Shown here piece by piece: positions 32,877 to 42,600 of a stretch of DNA of 64,000 nucleotides; within the stretch, counting starts at the first letter, position 1; the number at the start of each line of letters is the position of its first letter. The stretch is from Arenimonas composti TR7-09 = DSM 18010. Lineage in GTDB: Bacteria > Pseudomonadota > Gammaproteobacteria > Xanthomonadales > Xanthomonadaceae. Location of the stretch: positions 106,072-170,071 of the forward strand of contig NZ_KE384525.1 of the NCBI RefSeq assembly GCF_000426365.1. Reading direction: 5' to 3'. The notes beneath the pieces are model-generated. The model had not been told where the DNA came from. It did not search any database and saw only the letters and a list, made by a program, of their open reading frames with translations. The position numbers were made by a program, and so were the translations under genes.

Positions 32877-35217
32877 GTTGCTCGCGCTCGCGATCGCCGC
32901 CGCCCTCGCGGGCAGCGGCAGCGTGCGCGCGGCGACCCCGGCGGGCGCCTATGCCAGCCTGGACCAGCATCCGGCGGCGATGGACGCGCTGCAGGAACAG
33001 CGGCTGTTCCTCGAGGTCTTCCACGGCGAGCGCCCGACCGGGCTGATCGCCGAGTTCCGCCTGCGCGACGGCAGCCTGGCGGCGACGCCGGCCGAGCTGG
33101 CCCAGATCGGTCTCGTGCTGCCGGCGGGGGTGTCCGCCGACGCGCGCGGCCTGGTGCCGCTGGACGCCCTGCCCGGCCTCGCCTGGCATTACGACGCCGC
33201 CGCGCAGCGCCTGCATCTGCGCATCCCAGCCGCGCTGCGCCCGCAGCAGGCCCTGGGCTACACACCGCCGCCGGCGGTGATGCCCGACCGCGCCCGCGGC
33301 TGGACGCTCGGCTACGACAGCTACCTGCACCGGCAGGCCGGCCAGCGCACCGCCGCGGTGTCGACCGCCTTCGCGGTCTTCGGCGACTGGGGCACCTTCG
33401 AACTCGAGGGCGTCACCCACTTCGGCGACGCCGTGGCCGGTGGCGAACGCGGCTTCCGCCGCCTCGGCAGCCGCTGGCGGCACAGCGACCCGCAGCGGCT
33501 GACGACCTGGACGGTCGGCGACCTCGACAGCGGCGGCCTCGGCTGGACCCGGCCGGTGCGCATGGCCGGCCTGCAGTGGCGGCGCAACTTCGCGACCCGC
33601 CCGGACCTGGTGACGACGCCGCTGCCGCAGTTCAGCGCCGACGCCACCCTGCCCTCGTCGGTCGAGCTGTACGTCAACAACGTGCGCCAGTTCGGCAGCG
33701 AGGTGCAGGACGGCCCCTTCGTGCTCGACGCGGTGCCGACGATCGGCGGTGCCGGCGTCGCCCAGCTGGTGGTCACCGACGCCCTCGGCCGCACCACCAC
33801 GACCTCGGTACCGCTGTACGTCGACGCCCGCCGGCTCGCGGTCGGGCTGAGCGATTTCAGCATCGAGGCCGGCGTACTGCGCCGCGGCTGGGGCGCCGAC
33901 GACGGCTACGGCGACATCCCGGCGGCGAGCGCGAGCTGGCGCCGCGGCGTGCGCGACCGGCTGACCGTCGAGGCGCATGCGGAGGCGACCCGTGGCCTGT
34001 GGCTCGGCGGCGCCGGCGCGGTCTGGTCGCCCGGCAACCGCTGGGGCCTCGTCACCGCCGCGCTCGCGCGCTCCGGCGGCGACCACAGCGGCTGGCAACG
34101 CAGCCTCGGCTACCAGTGGCATGCGCCGGCCTGGGGCCTCGACCTGGCGACGACCCGCCGCAGTAGCGGCTTCCGCGATCTCGGCGACGCCAGCGTGGTC
34201 GCCGGCGGCGCCCCGAGCTCGGCGCGTGCCGAGGATCGGGCGTCGGCGTGGACGAGCGGCGCGGCCGGCACCCTCGCCGCCAGCTGGATCCGCTACCGCG
34301 ACCGCCGCGACCAGGTCACGACCGTGCGCAGCCTGTCGTGGTCGCGCCAGTTCGGCACCCGCGCCCACGTCGCCGCCTCGCTGTTCGCCAGCAACGGCGA
34401 CGGCGGCGGCGGCCTGACCCTCAGCCTGCCGCTCGGCCGCGACCGCCACGCGACGATCGGCGTGCAGCGCGCCGGCGACGATTTCGACACGACCGCGACG
34501 TATCGCCGCAGCGCCCCCTACGAGGGCGGCTTCGGCTGGGGCGTGCTCGCCGGCGACCGCCATGGCGGCGAGGGCCGGGCGACGCTCGAGTACCGCGGCG
34601 ACCGCATCGAGGCCAGCGCCGGCGTCGAACGCCTCGCCGGCCGGGACGGCGCGTTCGCGCAGGCGCGCGGCAGCGTGATCGGCCTCGGCGGCGGCGTGTA
34701 TGCGGCACGCGCGCTGACCGACGCGTTCGCGGTGGTCGACGCGGGCGAGGCCGGGGTGCCGGTGCTGTACGAGAACCGCCTGTACGGCCACACCGGCGCC
34801 GACGGTCGCCTGCTGGTCACCGATCTGCGCGGCTGGCAGCGCAACCGGCTGGCGATCGATCCGGATGCGCTGCCGGCCAACTTCCGCGTCGGCGAGATCG
34901 AGCAGACCGCGGTACCGGTCGACCATGCCGGCGTCGTCGTCCGCTTCGAGGTCGAGCGGCGGGCGCCGGCGATCCTGCGCCTGCTCGGACGCGACGGCGC
35001 GCCGGTGCCCGCCGGCACCCGCGTCGCCGCCGGCGGGCGATCGCTGATCGTCGGCTTCGACGGCGAAGCCTTCCTCGAGTCCGCCGCCGCGGATACGGTG
35101 CTCGAGGGCCGGCTCGACGGCGGCCGCTGCCGCTGGACCGTCGCCGCGGTCGAGCTGCGTGCCGACGGCGCGCCGGCCCGGCCGCCGCCGCTCGCCTGCC
35201 ACTGGAGTGCGCCATGA
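32839..35217 (+). CDS. Csu-type outer-membrane usher
   Basis: A 792-residue fimbrial usher: signal peptide (about 1-31, with MARPRRS as basic region), N-terminal chaperone-binding domain (FLEVFHGERPTGLI), a 24-stranded barrel and plug region (VELYVNNVRQF, VPTIGGAGVAQLVVTDALGR), and C-terminal domains ending in the Cys-containing RCRWTVAAVELRAD segment. It is the assembly pore of the pilus. ATG at 32839 lies within the chaperone gene. Its stop overlaps the tip adhesin ATG (ATGA). Confidence 0.92.
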   Translation: MARPRRSTSAGPELLALAIAAALAGSGSVRAATPAGAYASLDQHPAAMDALQEQRLFLEVFHGERPTGLIAEFRLRDGSLAATPAELAQIGLVLPAGVSADARGLVPLDALPGLAWHYDAAAQRLHLRIPAALRPQQALGYTPPPAVMPDRARGWTLGYDSYLHRQAGQRTAAVSTAFAVFGDWGTFELEGVTHFGDAVAGGERGFRRLGSRWRHSDPQRLTTWTVGDLDSGGLGWTRPVRMAGLQWRRNFATRPDLVTTPLPQFSADATLPSSVELYVNNVRQFGSEVQDGPFVLDAVPTIGGAGVAQLVVTDALGRTTTTSVPLYVDARRLAVGLSDFSIEAGVLRRGWGADDGYGDIPAASASWRRGVRDRLTVEAHAEATRGLWLGGAGAVWSPGNRWGLVTAALARSGGDHSGWQRSLGYQWHAPAWGLDLATTRRSSGFRDLGDASVVAGGAPSSARAEDRASAWTSGAAGTLAASWIRYRDRRDQVTTVRSLSWSRQFGTRAHVAASLFASNGDGGGGLTLSLPLGRDRHATIGVQRAGDDFDTTATYRRSAPYEGGFGWGVLAGDRHGGEGRATLEYRGDRIEASAGVERLAGRDGAFAQARGSVIGLGGGVYAARALTDAFAVVDAGEAGVPVLYENRLYGHTGADGRLLVTDLRGWQRNRLAIDPDALPANFRVGEIEQTAVPVDHAGVVVRFEVERRAPAILRLLGRDGAPVPAGTRVAAGGRSLIVGFDGEAFLESAAADTVLEGRLDGGRCRWTVAAVELRADGAPARPPPLACHWSAP

Positions 35218-36164
35218 AGCCCCTGCTGCGTCTTTTCGCCGTGCTCGCCCTGCTGGCCTTCGCGCCGCTGGCGGCGGCGCAATCCTGTTCGATCGATACC
35301 CAGTCGCTGCAGTTCGGCGTGCAGCAGGGGCTGCCGACCGGCCAGATCGACATGACCACGACCATCGTCGTGTCGTGCCCGCGCGGCATCGGCGCGATCA
35401 TCACCGGCTACAACGTCTGCGTGTCGATCGACGCCGGCAGCGGCAGCGGCAGCACGGTCGCCGACCGCCGGATGTCGCTCGCCAGTCCGGCCGGCAGCTT
35501 CCGCTACCAGCTGTACACCGACGGCGCCCATTCGCAGGTGTTCGGCAACACCGCGGCGACCGGCGTCAACGTCACCTTCCCGTGGCTGGACGGCACTCCG
35601 AGCCGGTCGATCGTCGTGCACGGGCGCGTACCGGCGAACCAGAACGGCCAGGCGGTCGGTACCTACACCTCGCAGCTGACGGTGACGATGTACGAACAGG
35701 GCGCCCTGTTCGGCACGCCGGCGAGCTGCGGCAATGCGCCGGCGGCGACGCGCACCTTCCAGGCCAGCCTGCAGCTGCAGCCCTCCTGCACGATCACCGC
35801 ACAGCCGCTGGACTTCGGCGTCTACTCGCCGACGGCCGCGCGCGACGGTGCGACGAACCTGTCGGTGACCTGCACCCGCAACGGCGCGTGGTCGCTCGCC
35901 CTCGACGGCGGCAGCGTCGCCGGCGACGTCAACAACCGGCGCATGCGCCTCGGCGCCGGGCCGGCGACGATCAACTACCAGCTCTACAGCAACGCGGCGC
36001 GTACCAGCGTCTGGGGCGCCGCGGCGATCTGTCCGCCCGGGGTGAGCTGCCTGGGGACTGGCGCCGCGCAGTCGGTGCCGGTCTACGGCCGGGTGCCGGC
36101 GGGCCAGGGGGCGAAGGCGTCGGGGACCTACGTCGACACGGTGACGGCGACGGTGACGTATTGA
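35214..36164 (+). CDS. two-domain spore coat U protein, probable tip adhesin
   Basis: A 316-residue exported protein with a signal peptide (1-21, ending LAAAQ) and two SCPU domains in tandem (about 22-170 and 180-316). Both have the CSI or CTI start and the RRMxL...YQLYT/S...W pattern. Two-domain SCPU proteins, as CsuE, form the adhesive tip of Csu pili. It is the last gene of this minimal four-gene operon (pilin, chaperone, usher, tip); larger Csu loci have extra minor subunits, absent here. Confidence 0.9.
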   Translation: MKPLLRLFAVLALLAFAPLAAAQSCSIDTQSLQFGVQQGLPTGQIDMTTTIVVSCPRGIGAIITGYNVCVSIDAGSGSGSTVADRRMSLASPAGSFRYQLYTDGAHSQVFGNTAATGVNVTFPWLDGTPSRSIVVHGRVPANQNGQAVGTYTSQLTVTMYEQGALFGTPASCGNAPAATRTFQASLQLQPSCTITAQPLDFGVYSPTAARDGATNLSVTCTRNGAWSLALDGGSVAGDVNNRRMRLGAGPATINYQLYSNAARTSVWGAAAICPPGVSCLGTGAAQSVPVYGRVPAGQGAKASGTYVDTVTATVTY

Positions 36165-36186
36165 GGGATGGCTCCCGGGGGTGGGG

Positions 36187-36210
36187 CATCGCGCCTGATG
36201 GCGCTCCTAC
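36187..36210. repeat. REP element overlapping the DUF454 gene stop
   Basis: An imperfect GTAGGAGCGCC-type element (one mismatch in the loop) in the convergent gap between the pilus operon and the DUF454 gene. It supplies the TAG stop of the latter. Confidence 0.85.
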
Positions 36211-36635
36211 AGGAGGGCCGAGGGAGGTGTCGGGGGAGGTGTCGAGGGGGGCGGCGGCGGTGCGGACGGCGGTTCCGGGCGGCGCCAGAGCCAGGTGCCG
36301 ACGACCAGCATGACCGTGCTGCCGGTCGCGGCCATCCAGACTTTCGGCGCGGTCAGGAACATCAGCGCCGCACACAGCAGCATCGACACCGTCGCCGCCC
36401 ACTTCGCCCGCCGGCTCACCGCGCCGCTGGCCTGCCAGTCGCGGATCATCGGCCCGAACAGCCGGTGCGCGAGCAGCCAGCGGTGCAGGCGCGCCGAGCC
36501 GCGGGCGGCGGCGTAGGCGGCGAGCAGCACGAACGGGGTCGTCGGCAGCCCCGGCAGCACGATCCCTACCACCCCGAGCGCGAGCGCGAGCCAGGCCACC
36601 AGCAGCCACAACAGCCGCACCGGCGCGCTCGCCAT
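36207..36635 (-). CDS. DUF454 (YbaN-like) membrane protein
   Basis: A 142-residue inner-membrane protein with hydrophobic helices at about 7-38 and 80-113 and the DUF454 signature VVGIVLPGLPTTPFVLLAAY (about 21-40) plus HRLFGPMIRDW. The function is unknown. The C-terminal 25 residues are Pro-rich (PSAPPPPPSTPPPTPP) and run to a TAG stop inside a REP element, suggesting that the original stop was lost. It follows the DUF1232 gene by 5 bases. Confidence 0.88.
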   Translation of the reverse strand: MASAPVRLLWLLVAWLALALGVVGIVLPGLPTTPFVLLAAYAAARGSARLHRWLLAHRLFGPMIRDWQASGAVSRRAKWAATVSMLLCAALMFLTAPKVWMAATGSTVMLVVGTWLWRRPEPPSAPPPPPSTPPPTPPSALL

Positions 36636-36640
36636 CGTCG

Positions 36641-37234
36641 TCAGCCGGCGTCCGCGCCTTCGACCAGGGTCTCGTCGCCGGCGCGGTCCTCGCCGGAACG
36701 CCCGGCGACCCCGGCCAGCGCGTCGCGCAGCGTGCGCTTGCGCATGCGCGCGTGCAGGCGGTCGCGGCGGCGGGCGAGTTCACGCGCCAGGCGCACGCGG
36801 TCCTCGGGGTCGGCGGCCTCGGGCTGGGCGTCGCGCGCGGTGCAGAACTCGCCGTAGGCGGTCATCACGTGGCGGATCCGCTTCATCAGCAGCTCGAGCA
36901 TGATCGCGTCGTCGAGCAGGCCGATCACCGCGACGTCGTCGGGGATCAGGTCCTCCGGATCGCTGAAGTAGGCGAGCAGGCGCAGCACCTCGGCGCGCTC
37001 GACCTGCGGCAGCGCCCAGGCCTCGTCCTCCAGCATCGCCAGCAGGTGCTCGACCTCGAGGATGCGGCGGCGGATGTAGCCGGGCGCGCTGAGGATCGGC
37101 AGCGTTTCCAGCGCATGCCGCGCGGCGTCGACGATGTCGTGCTCGTCGGCGCAGGCCACCCGCTGCTCCGCCCGCGCCAGCGCCTCATGGAAGCGCTCGA
37201 TGTCGTCGGGTTCGAGCTCGAAGCTGATCTTCAT
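36641..37234 (-). CDS. DUF1232 (YkvA-like) domain protein
   Basis: A 197-residue protein. The middle (about 60-125) carries the DUF1232 pattern with LLAYFSDPEDLIPDDVAVIGLLDDAIML. This domain is usually a short membrane or membrane-associated unit of unknown role. The remainder is charged and helical, with an Arg-rich C-terminus. Start ATG at 37234 (MKISFELEPDD). It forms a two-gene run with the DUF454 gene. Its upstream region is the long palindrome-rich gap. Confidence 0.85.
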   Translation of the reverse strand: MKISFELEPDDIERFHEALARAEQRVACADEHDIVDAARHALETLPILSAPGYIRRRILEVEHLLAMLEDEAWALPQVERAEVLRLLAYFSDPEDLIPDDVAVIGLLDDAIMLELLMKRIRHVMTAYGEFCTARDAQPEAADPEDRVRLARELARRRDRLHARMRKRTLRDALAGVAGRSGEDRAGDETLVEGADAG

Positions 37235-37400
37235 GGCTGCATGGTAATGCCTCGGCCGACGGTCGGCACCGCGACGCAGGGGGCGCATTTGCGCGGGTCC
37301 GGGACGGGGGTCCGGGCGCGCGGTCCTGGCCCGCCGTCGAGGTTTCGCCGGGTTTGCGGACGAGCGCCTTGCGCAGCGATCGTGGCCTACACCGCATCCC

Positions 37401-37694
37401 GGTCTACCGATCCGTGCGCGCGCTCGCCTGAGCGCGTCGGCCGGGTCCGCGGTGACCGGAGCGCAATACCGCGCCTGCGGTGCGTCTCTGATTCCTGGGT
37501 ATCGACGAAGTGACGCGGAGCCATCGCCGCCGACCCCTTCGCGGTTCCTGCGCCGCCATGCGGGATGCGACGGTCGCGCCGCGAAACGCCGTCGATACCC
37601 GGCATCCAGAGACGCGCCGCAGGCGCGTGTCGCGCTCAGGTCACCGCGCTCCGACCGACGCGCTCAGGCGAGCGCGCGCCCGGATCGGTAAACC
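37401..37694. repeat. large imperfect inverted repeat (about 110-base arms)
   Basis: Left arm 37401-37510 and right arm 37587-37694 are reverse complements at roughly 85-90% by eye, with a loop of about 76 bases. Internal palindromic words such as CGCTCGCCTGAGCGCG occur in each arm. No transposase gene is present. Confidence 0.85.
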
Positions 37695-37817
37695 GGTGCA
37701 GGTGAAAGCCGCCGGTCGCCACACCGGCGGTTCGTCCGCAGACCCCGGCCATTACGCCGGTAACGCCCCTCGCGCGCTGACGTACCGGGTTCCGGAGCGT
37801 ACGCGTAGCCGCCACGG

Positions 37818-37899
37818 CGGTGCCGCGCCGCAGGGGTGCGCTTCTGCCGACATAAGATGCTCCACGGAGGCAGAAGCGCACCCCTGTGGCGCGGTACCG
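37818..37899. repeat. long stem-loop with 31-base arms
   Basis: Arms 37818-37848 and 37869-37899 pair with two mismatches (shared word CAGGGGTGCGCTTCTGCC), leaving a 20-base loop that reads GACATAAGATGCTCCACGGA. No U-run follows on either strand, so it is not a plain terminator. Confidence 0.88.
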
Positions 37900-38168
37900 A
37901 CCGGCGCCCGGGCGTCAAGGTGAACCCGCGGTTCAGGACGGCGGGCGCGGGACGTCGGATGCGGCTACAATCGCCGCGTTTGCTGCACGGCTGACCGTTT
38001 TCCCCCGGTTGCCCGCCTACCGCCGGCTCCCCCGAGCCGCGGCCACGGCCCACTCCGCACGACTTTCGCTGCGCAAACCGGCGGACCAGCCTGGTCCCTC
38101 GCCAACATGCGGTACCACCCACAGCGCGGTTTCAGGGAACGCTCCGGGTGACTCAACGGAGCTCCACC

Positions 38169-39593
38169 ATGTCCTTCGAAACCCTCGGGCTCGCGCCCGA
38201 GCTCGTCCGCGCGCTGGGCGAAATCGGCTACACCTCCCCGACCCCGATCCAGGCGGAAGCGATTCCGCTGGTGCTGGCCGGCCACGACCTGATGGGCGGC
38301 GCCCAGACCGGCACCGGCAAGACCGCCGCCTTCGCGCTGCCGCTGCTGCAGAAGATCGCCGCCGGCACGACGTCGGCGCGTGGCCCGCGCAAGCCGCGCG
38401 CGCTGGTGCTGACCCCGACCCGCGAGCTGGCGGTGCAGGTGCACGACAGCCTGCGCGCCTACGGCAAGCACCTGAAGTTCAACAGCACCACCGTCTACGG
38501 CGGCGCCGGCATGCAGCCGCAGGTGGACGCGCTGCGTCGCGGCGTCGACATCCTGATCGCCTGCCCGGGCCGCCTGCTCGACCACATGCAGCAGCGCAGC
38601 GTCGACCTGTCGCAGGTCGAGATGCTGGTGCTCGACGAAGCCGACCGCATGCTCGACATGGGCTTCCTGCCCTCGATCCGCCGCATCCTCGACAGGCTGC
38701 CGAAGCAGCGCCAGACGCTGCTGTTCTCGGCGACGTTCGAGGACGACATCCGCAAGCTGGCGCTGGATTTCCTGCGCGAGCCGAAGGAAGTGCAGGTCGC
38801 CGTGCGCAATGCGGTCGCGGCCAGCGTCACCCACGTGATGCACCCGGTCGACGGCAGCCGCAAGCGCGACCTGCTGGTCGACCTGCTCAGCCAGCGCTGG
38901 CAGGACCAGATCCTGGTGTTCGGCCGCACCAAGCACGGCTGCAACCGCCTGGCCGAGCAGATCGGCAAGGCCGGCATCAGCGCGGTCGCGATCCACGGCA
39001 ACAAGAGCCAGGCGCAGCGGCTGAAGGCGCTGCGCGACTTCAAGTCGGGCGATGCGCGCGTGCTCGTCGCCACCGACGTCGCCGCCCGCGGCCTCGACAT
39101 CCCGTTGCTGCCGCTGGTGATCAACTACGACCTGCCGATGGTCGCCGAGGACTACATCCACCGCATCGGCCGCACCGGCCGCGCCGGCGCCAGCGGCGAA
39201 GCGATCTCGCTGGTAGAGGCCGACCAGGCGCCGCTGCTGCGGCAGATCCAGCGCCTGCTGAAGACCGAGGTGGCGCTGGTGGAGGTCGACGGCTACGCGC
39301 CGACACGGCCGATCCGCATGGGCAACGACGGCCCGTCCGGCGGTCGTGCGGCCGGCAACGGCGCCCCGCGCCGCGGCCAGGGCCAGCCGCGTGGCAACGG
39401 CGGTCATGGCGGCAATGGTGGCAACGCCGGCAACGGCGGCAACGGCGAGCGCAGCGGCCGGCCGGCGCAGCGGCACGCGCGTCGCCCGCATGCCGGCAAC
39501 GGCGGCGGTCATGCCCACGCCGGTCCGAAGGCGCACGGCGGTGGCCAGCGCGACGGCGGCAACCGCGGTGGCGAGCGCAACGGCACCCGCTGA
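38169..39593 (+). CDS. rhlE: DEAD-box RNA helicase RhlE
   Basis: A 474-residue ATP-dependent RNA helicase. The Q motif, motif I AQTGTGKT (45-52), PTRELAVQV, GRLLDHM, DEAD (about 155-158), SAT and HRIGRTGRAG are intact. The last 90 residues are low-complexity Gly, Asn, Arg and His (GGNGGN, RNGGH words), an RNA-binding tail typical of RhlE in this group. RhlE acts in ribosome assembly, mRNA turnover and cold adaptation. Start ATG at 38169 with GGAG upstream. Confidence 0.93.
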   Translation: MSFETLGLAPELVRALGEIGYTSPTPIQAEAIPLVLAGHDLMGGAQTGTGKTAAFALPLLQKIAAGTTSARGPRKPRALVLTPTRELAVQVHDSLRAYGKHLKFNSTTVYGGAGMQPQVDALRRGVDILIACPGRLLDHMQQRSVDLSQVEMLVLDEADRMLDMGFLPSIRRILDRLPKQRQTLLFSATFEDDIRKLALDFLREPKEVQVAVRNAVAASVTHVMHPVDGSRKRDLLVDLLSQRWQDQILVFGRTKHGCNRLAEQIGKAGISAVAIHGNKSQAQRLKALRDFKSGDARVLVATDVAARGLDIPLLPLVINYDLPMVAEDYIHRIGRTGRAGASGEAISLVEADQAPLLRQIQRLLKTEVALVEVDGYAPTRPIRMGNDGPSGGRAAGNGAPRRGQGQPRGNGGHGGNGGNAGNGGNGERSGRPAQRHARRPHAGNGGGHAHAGPKAHGGGQRDGGNRGGERNGTR

Positions 39594-39625
39594 CCGCGCA
39601 ATCCGGTTCGCGGATCTGATCGCGG

Positions 39626-39653
39626 AAAAAAAGAGCCCGCCTTTCGGCGGGCC
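39626..39653 (-). terminator. intrinsic terminator of the TonB receptor gene
   Basis: On the minus strand a GC stem GCCCGCC-GAAA-GGCGGGC is followed by CT and seven T. It lies 36 bases after the receptor stop codon, in the convergent gap with rhlE. On the plus strand the hairpin is followed by A residues and is not a good terminator. Confidence 0.88.
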
Positions 39654-39688
39654 GGGAAAAAACGATCCGATGACCCGCTGGCGGGGCG

Positions 39689-42600
39689 CTACAGCGCCTC
39701 GCCACCGAACTTGTGCGTGTACTGCAGATAGAAAGTGCGGCCCTCGGTGTCGAACCACGAGATGTCGTAGTACGGGTACGAGGTATAGGTCGGGTCGGCC
39801 GGCGGCATCGCGTCGAACAGGTTGACCACCGTCAGCGTCAGCCGCGCGTGGTCGCTGAAGCGGAAGCCGAGCGTCGCGTTGTAGCGGTAGGTCGCCGGGA
39901 TCGTCGGACCCGGGTCGCCGTCCTCCCACACCTCGTCGTAGGACCAGCCGTTCGGCAGGCTGCCGAGACGGCGGCCCTGGATCGACGCGCTCCAGCCCTG
40001 GCGTTCCCACGACAGCCGCAGGCTCGCCTTGCTGCGCGGAATGTCGTAACCGCTGTTGACCGCGAACATGTCGACGATCGCCTCGTCCGGGTACTCCTGG
40101 ATCTGGTGCTCGCGCACCCAGGTATAGCCGGCGGCGACGCGGAACAGGCCGAAGCGGGTGTCCCAGCGCAGATTGGCGGTGACGTCGACGCCCTCGGTGT
40201 TCTCGCGGGCGATGTTGATCGGGTTCACGTGCACGCCGTAGATCGCCCCGGTCGGCGTGCGGGTGATCCGCGCGAGCATCTGCTGGCAGGTGTCGGAGCC
40301 CGGATCGACGCCGTTGACGCCGAGGCGGCAGTCGCGCTCCCAGCGCATCACCTCGTTGGCGCGCAGGTCCTGCACCTGGTCGCGCATGTCGATGCTGAAC
40401 CAGTCCAGCGACAGGTCCACCCACTCCGCCGGCGACCACACGAAACCGGCCGTCCACGAATCGCTGGTCTCCGGCTCGAGGTCGCGGTTGCCGACGCGGC
40501 TCCGGATGATGCCCTCGTCGCCCCAGCTGCAGTCGTCGTAGTCCTCGCCCGGCTCCTGGGTGTCGCAGCGGTAGTAGTCGGTGACCGAGGTCTCGTCGTT
40601 GCCCGGACCGGTGAACACGTAATGCAGGTCCGGCGCGCGGAACGCGGTGCCGTAGGAACCGCGCACGAGCACGCTGTCGACCGGCCGCCACTCGACACCG
40701 GCACTCCAGGTGAAGCGGTTCGGATCGTTGCCGGCGAATCGGTACTGGTCGAAACGCCCGGCGAGGCTCAGGTTCAAGGTCTCCAGCACCGGCATGCGCA
40801 GCTCGCCGGCGAGCGCCCAGCGGTTGCGGCTGCCCTTACCGTCGGAATCCTTCCAGCTGTAGTAGTAGTACTGCGTCGCCAGCGGATCGGGCTTCAGGTC
40901 GTAGGACTGATGACCGAGTTCGGCGGTCGCGGCGAAGCCGGCGGCGCCGCCCTGCAGTTCGAACAGCGCGGCGTTGGTCAGCGTGAACGACAGCGTCTGC
41001 GTCTCGGACTGCGGGTGGTAGGTGGTGCGGGCGAAGATGCTTTCGTACTCGGCGCGGGTCAGCGGCGTGTACATGCGGTCGTAGGGCGCGTCGTAGATCG
41101 GGTAGCCGTCGGCGTCGTAGCCGAGTAACGGGCCCAGGAACAGGTCGTTCGCCGCCGAAGCGACGATCTGCGGCCAGCTGATCTCGGCGCGGTACTGCGA
41201 ATGGCTCAGCGCCGCCTCGAAGTCCCAGGCCTCGCCGAGCGTGCCGGAGAAGCCGGTGGTGATGCCGAAGGTCTTCTGCACCGTCTCGACCATGCCGTTG
41301 CGCAGCCCGCCCATCTCCTCGACGGTGAACTGCCGCTGCCAGTATTCGAGCTGGTCGGTATTGCGGTTGTAGAAGTAATCCCACTCGACGCCGTCGGGGG
41401 TCATCAGCGCCCAGCTGCGCGGCGCCCGGAACAGCTTCACCTCGTGCCGGCCGGCCTGCACGTCGGCGAACCAGCGCAGGCCGTCGCCGAGGTCGTAGCC
41501 CATCGACATGAACAGGTTCACGCCGTCGCGTTCGCTCTTCATCGTGCGGTAGGCGACCGCGCGGTCGCTGCCGCAGTAGTAGCCGTAATTGCGGCGGTAG
41601 GCGTAGTGCATCGAACCTTCGTTGAGCTGCGACAGGCCGTCGCAGGTCGCCTCGCCCGGATCGATGTAGTCGTCCCACCAGTCGGTGATCAGGAAGTTGC
41701 GCGGCGGGTAGCCGTAACGGTCGGGATTCGGCGCGTCGTAGCTGGAATCCTGCTGCTCGCGCTGGTAGCCCCAGAGCGGATCCTGGCGGCGGTATTCCAG
41801 GCCGGCGACGAAGTCGAAGCGGTCGGTGCCGAAACCACCGCTGAGGTTGAGCTGGTGCGATTCGCCGTCGCCCTCGCCGGTGACGCCGTAGCGGTAGTCG
41901 ACCATCGCACCGTCGGCGCGACGCTTCAGGATCACGTTGACGACGCCGGAGATGGCATCCGAGCCGTAGATCGCCGAGGCGCTGCCGGTCAGTACCTCGA
42001 TGCGCTCGATCATGCCCAGCGGCAGGCTGGAAATGTCGGTGAAATTGCTGCGGCCGCCGAAGGGCAGCGGGAAGTCGGCGATGCGGCGGCCGTTGACCAG
42101 CACCAGCGTGTGATTCGGACCGAGCGCGCGCAGGTCGACCTGCTGCGCACCCGGCGAGAAGTCGGCGCCGCCGGCGGACTGCTGGCTCTGCGTCTCGCCG
42201 CCGTTCTGGGTCAGTGCCTGCAGCACGTCGGGCACGCTGGTGAAACCACCGGCCTGGATGTCGGCGGCGGTCATCACGGTGATCGGCGCCGGGCCCTCGA
42301 CCTGCGCGCGCGGAATGCGCGATCCGGTCACCTGCAGCGTTTCCAGCGTCGTCGGTTCCTCCTCCGGCGGCGGCGCCGGCGCGGGGGTCGGCGCGGGGGC
42401 GGCGCGCGGCGGCGCCGGCGCGGCGGCCGGGGCGGCTTCGCGCACGATCACCACGGCGCCACCGTCGCCGCGGCGGGCGCGGAAACCGCTGCCCTGCAGC
42501 AGCGCATCGAGGGCCTGGTCGGGACTCAGGTTGCCGTGCACGCCCGCGGTCTGGACGCCGCGCAGCTGGTCGGCCGGATAGACGACCTGGGTGCCGGACT

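Larger units (their letters stand above)
37235..38168. other. 934-base gap without genes, rich in palindromes
   Basis: No convincing coding region is present. The stretch contains a 294-base inverted-repeat element (37401-37694), a smaller hairpin pair around 37706-37732 (GCCGCCGGT/ACCGGCGGT) and a long stem-loop (37818-37899). The last 250 bases before rhlE show no further strong structure; the rhlE promoter should lie there. Confidence 0.75.

Noticed and set aside
37818-37899. Stem-loop considered as the terminator of a gene on either strand
   Set aside because: No gene ends nearby and there is no T-run on either side.
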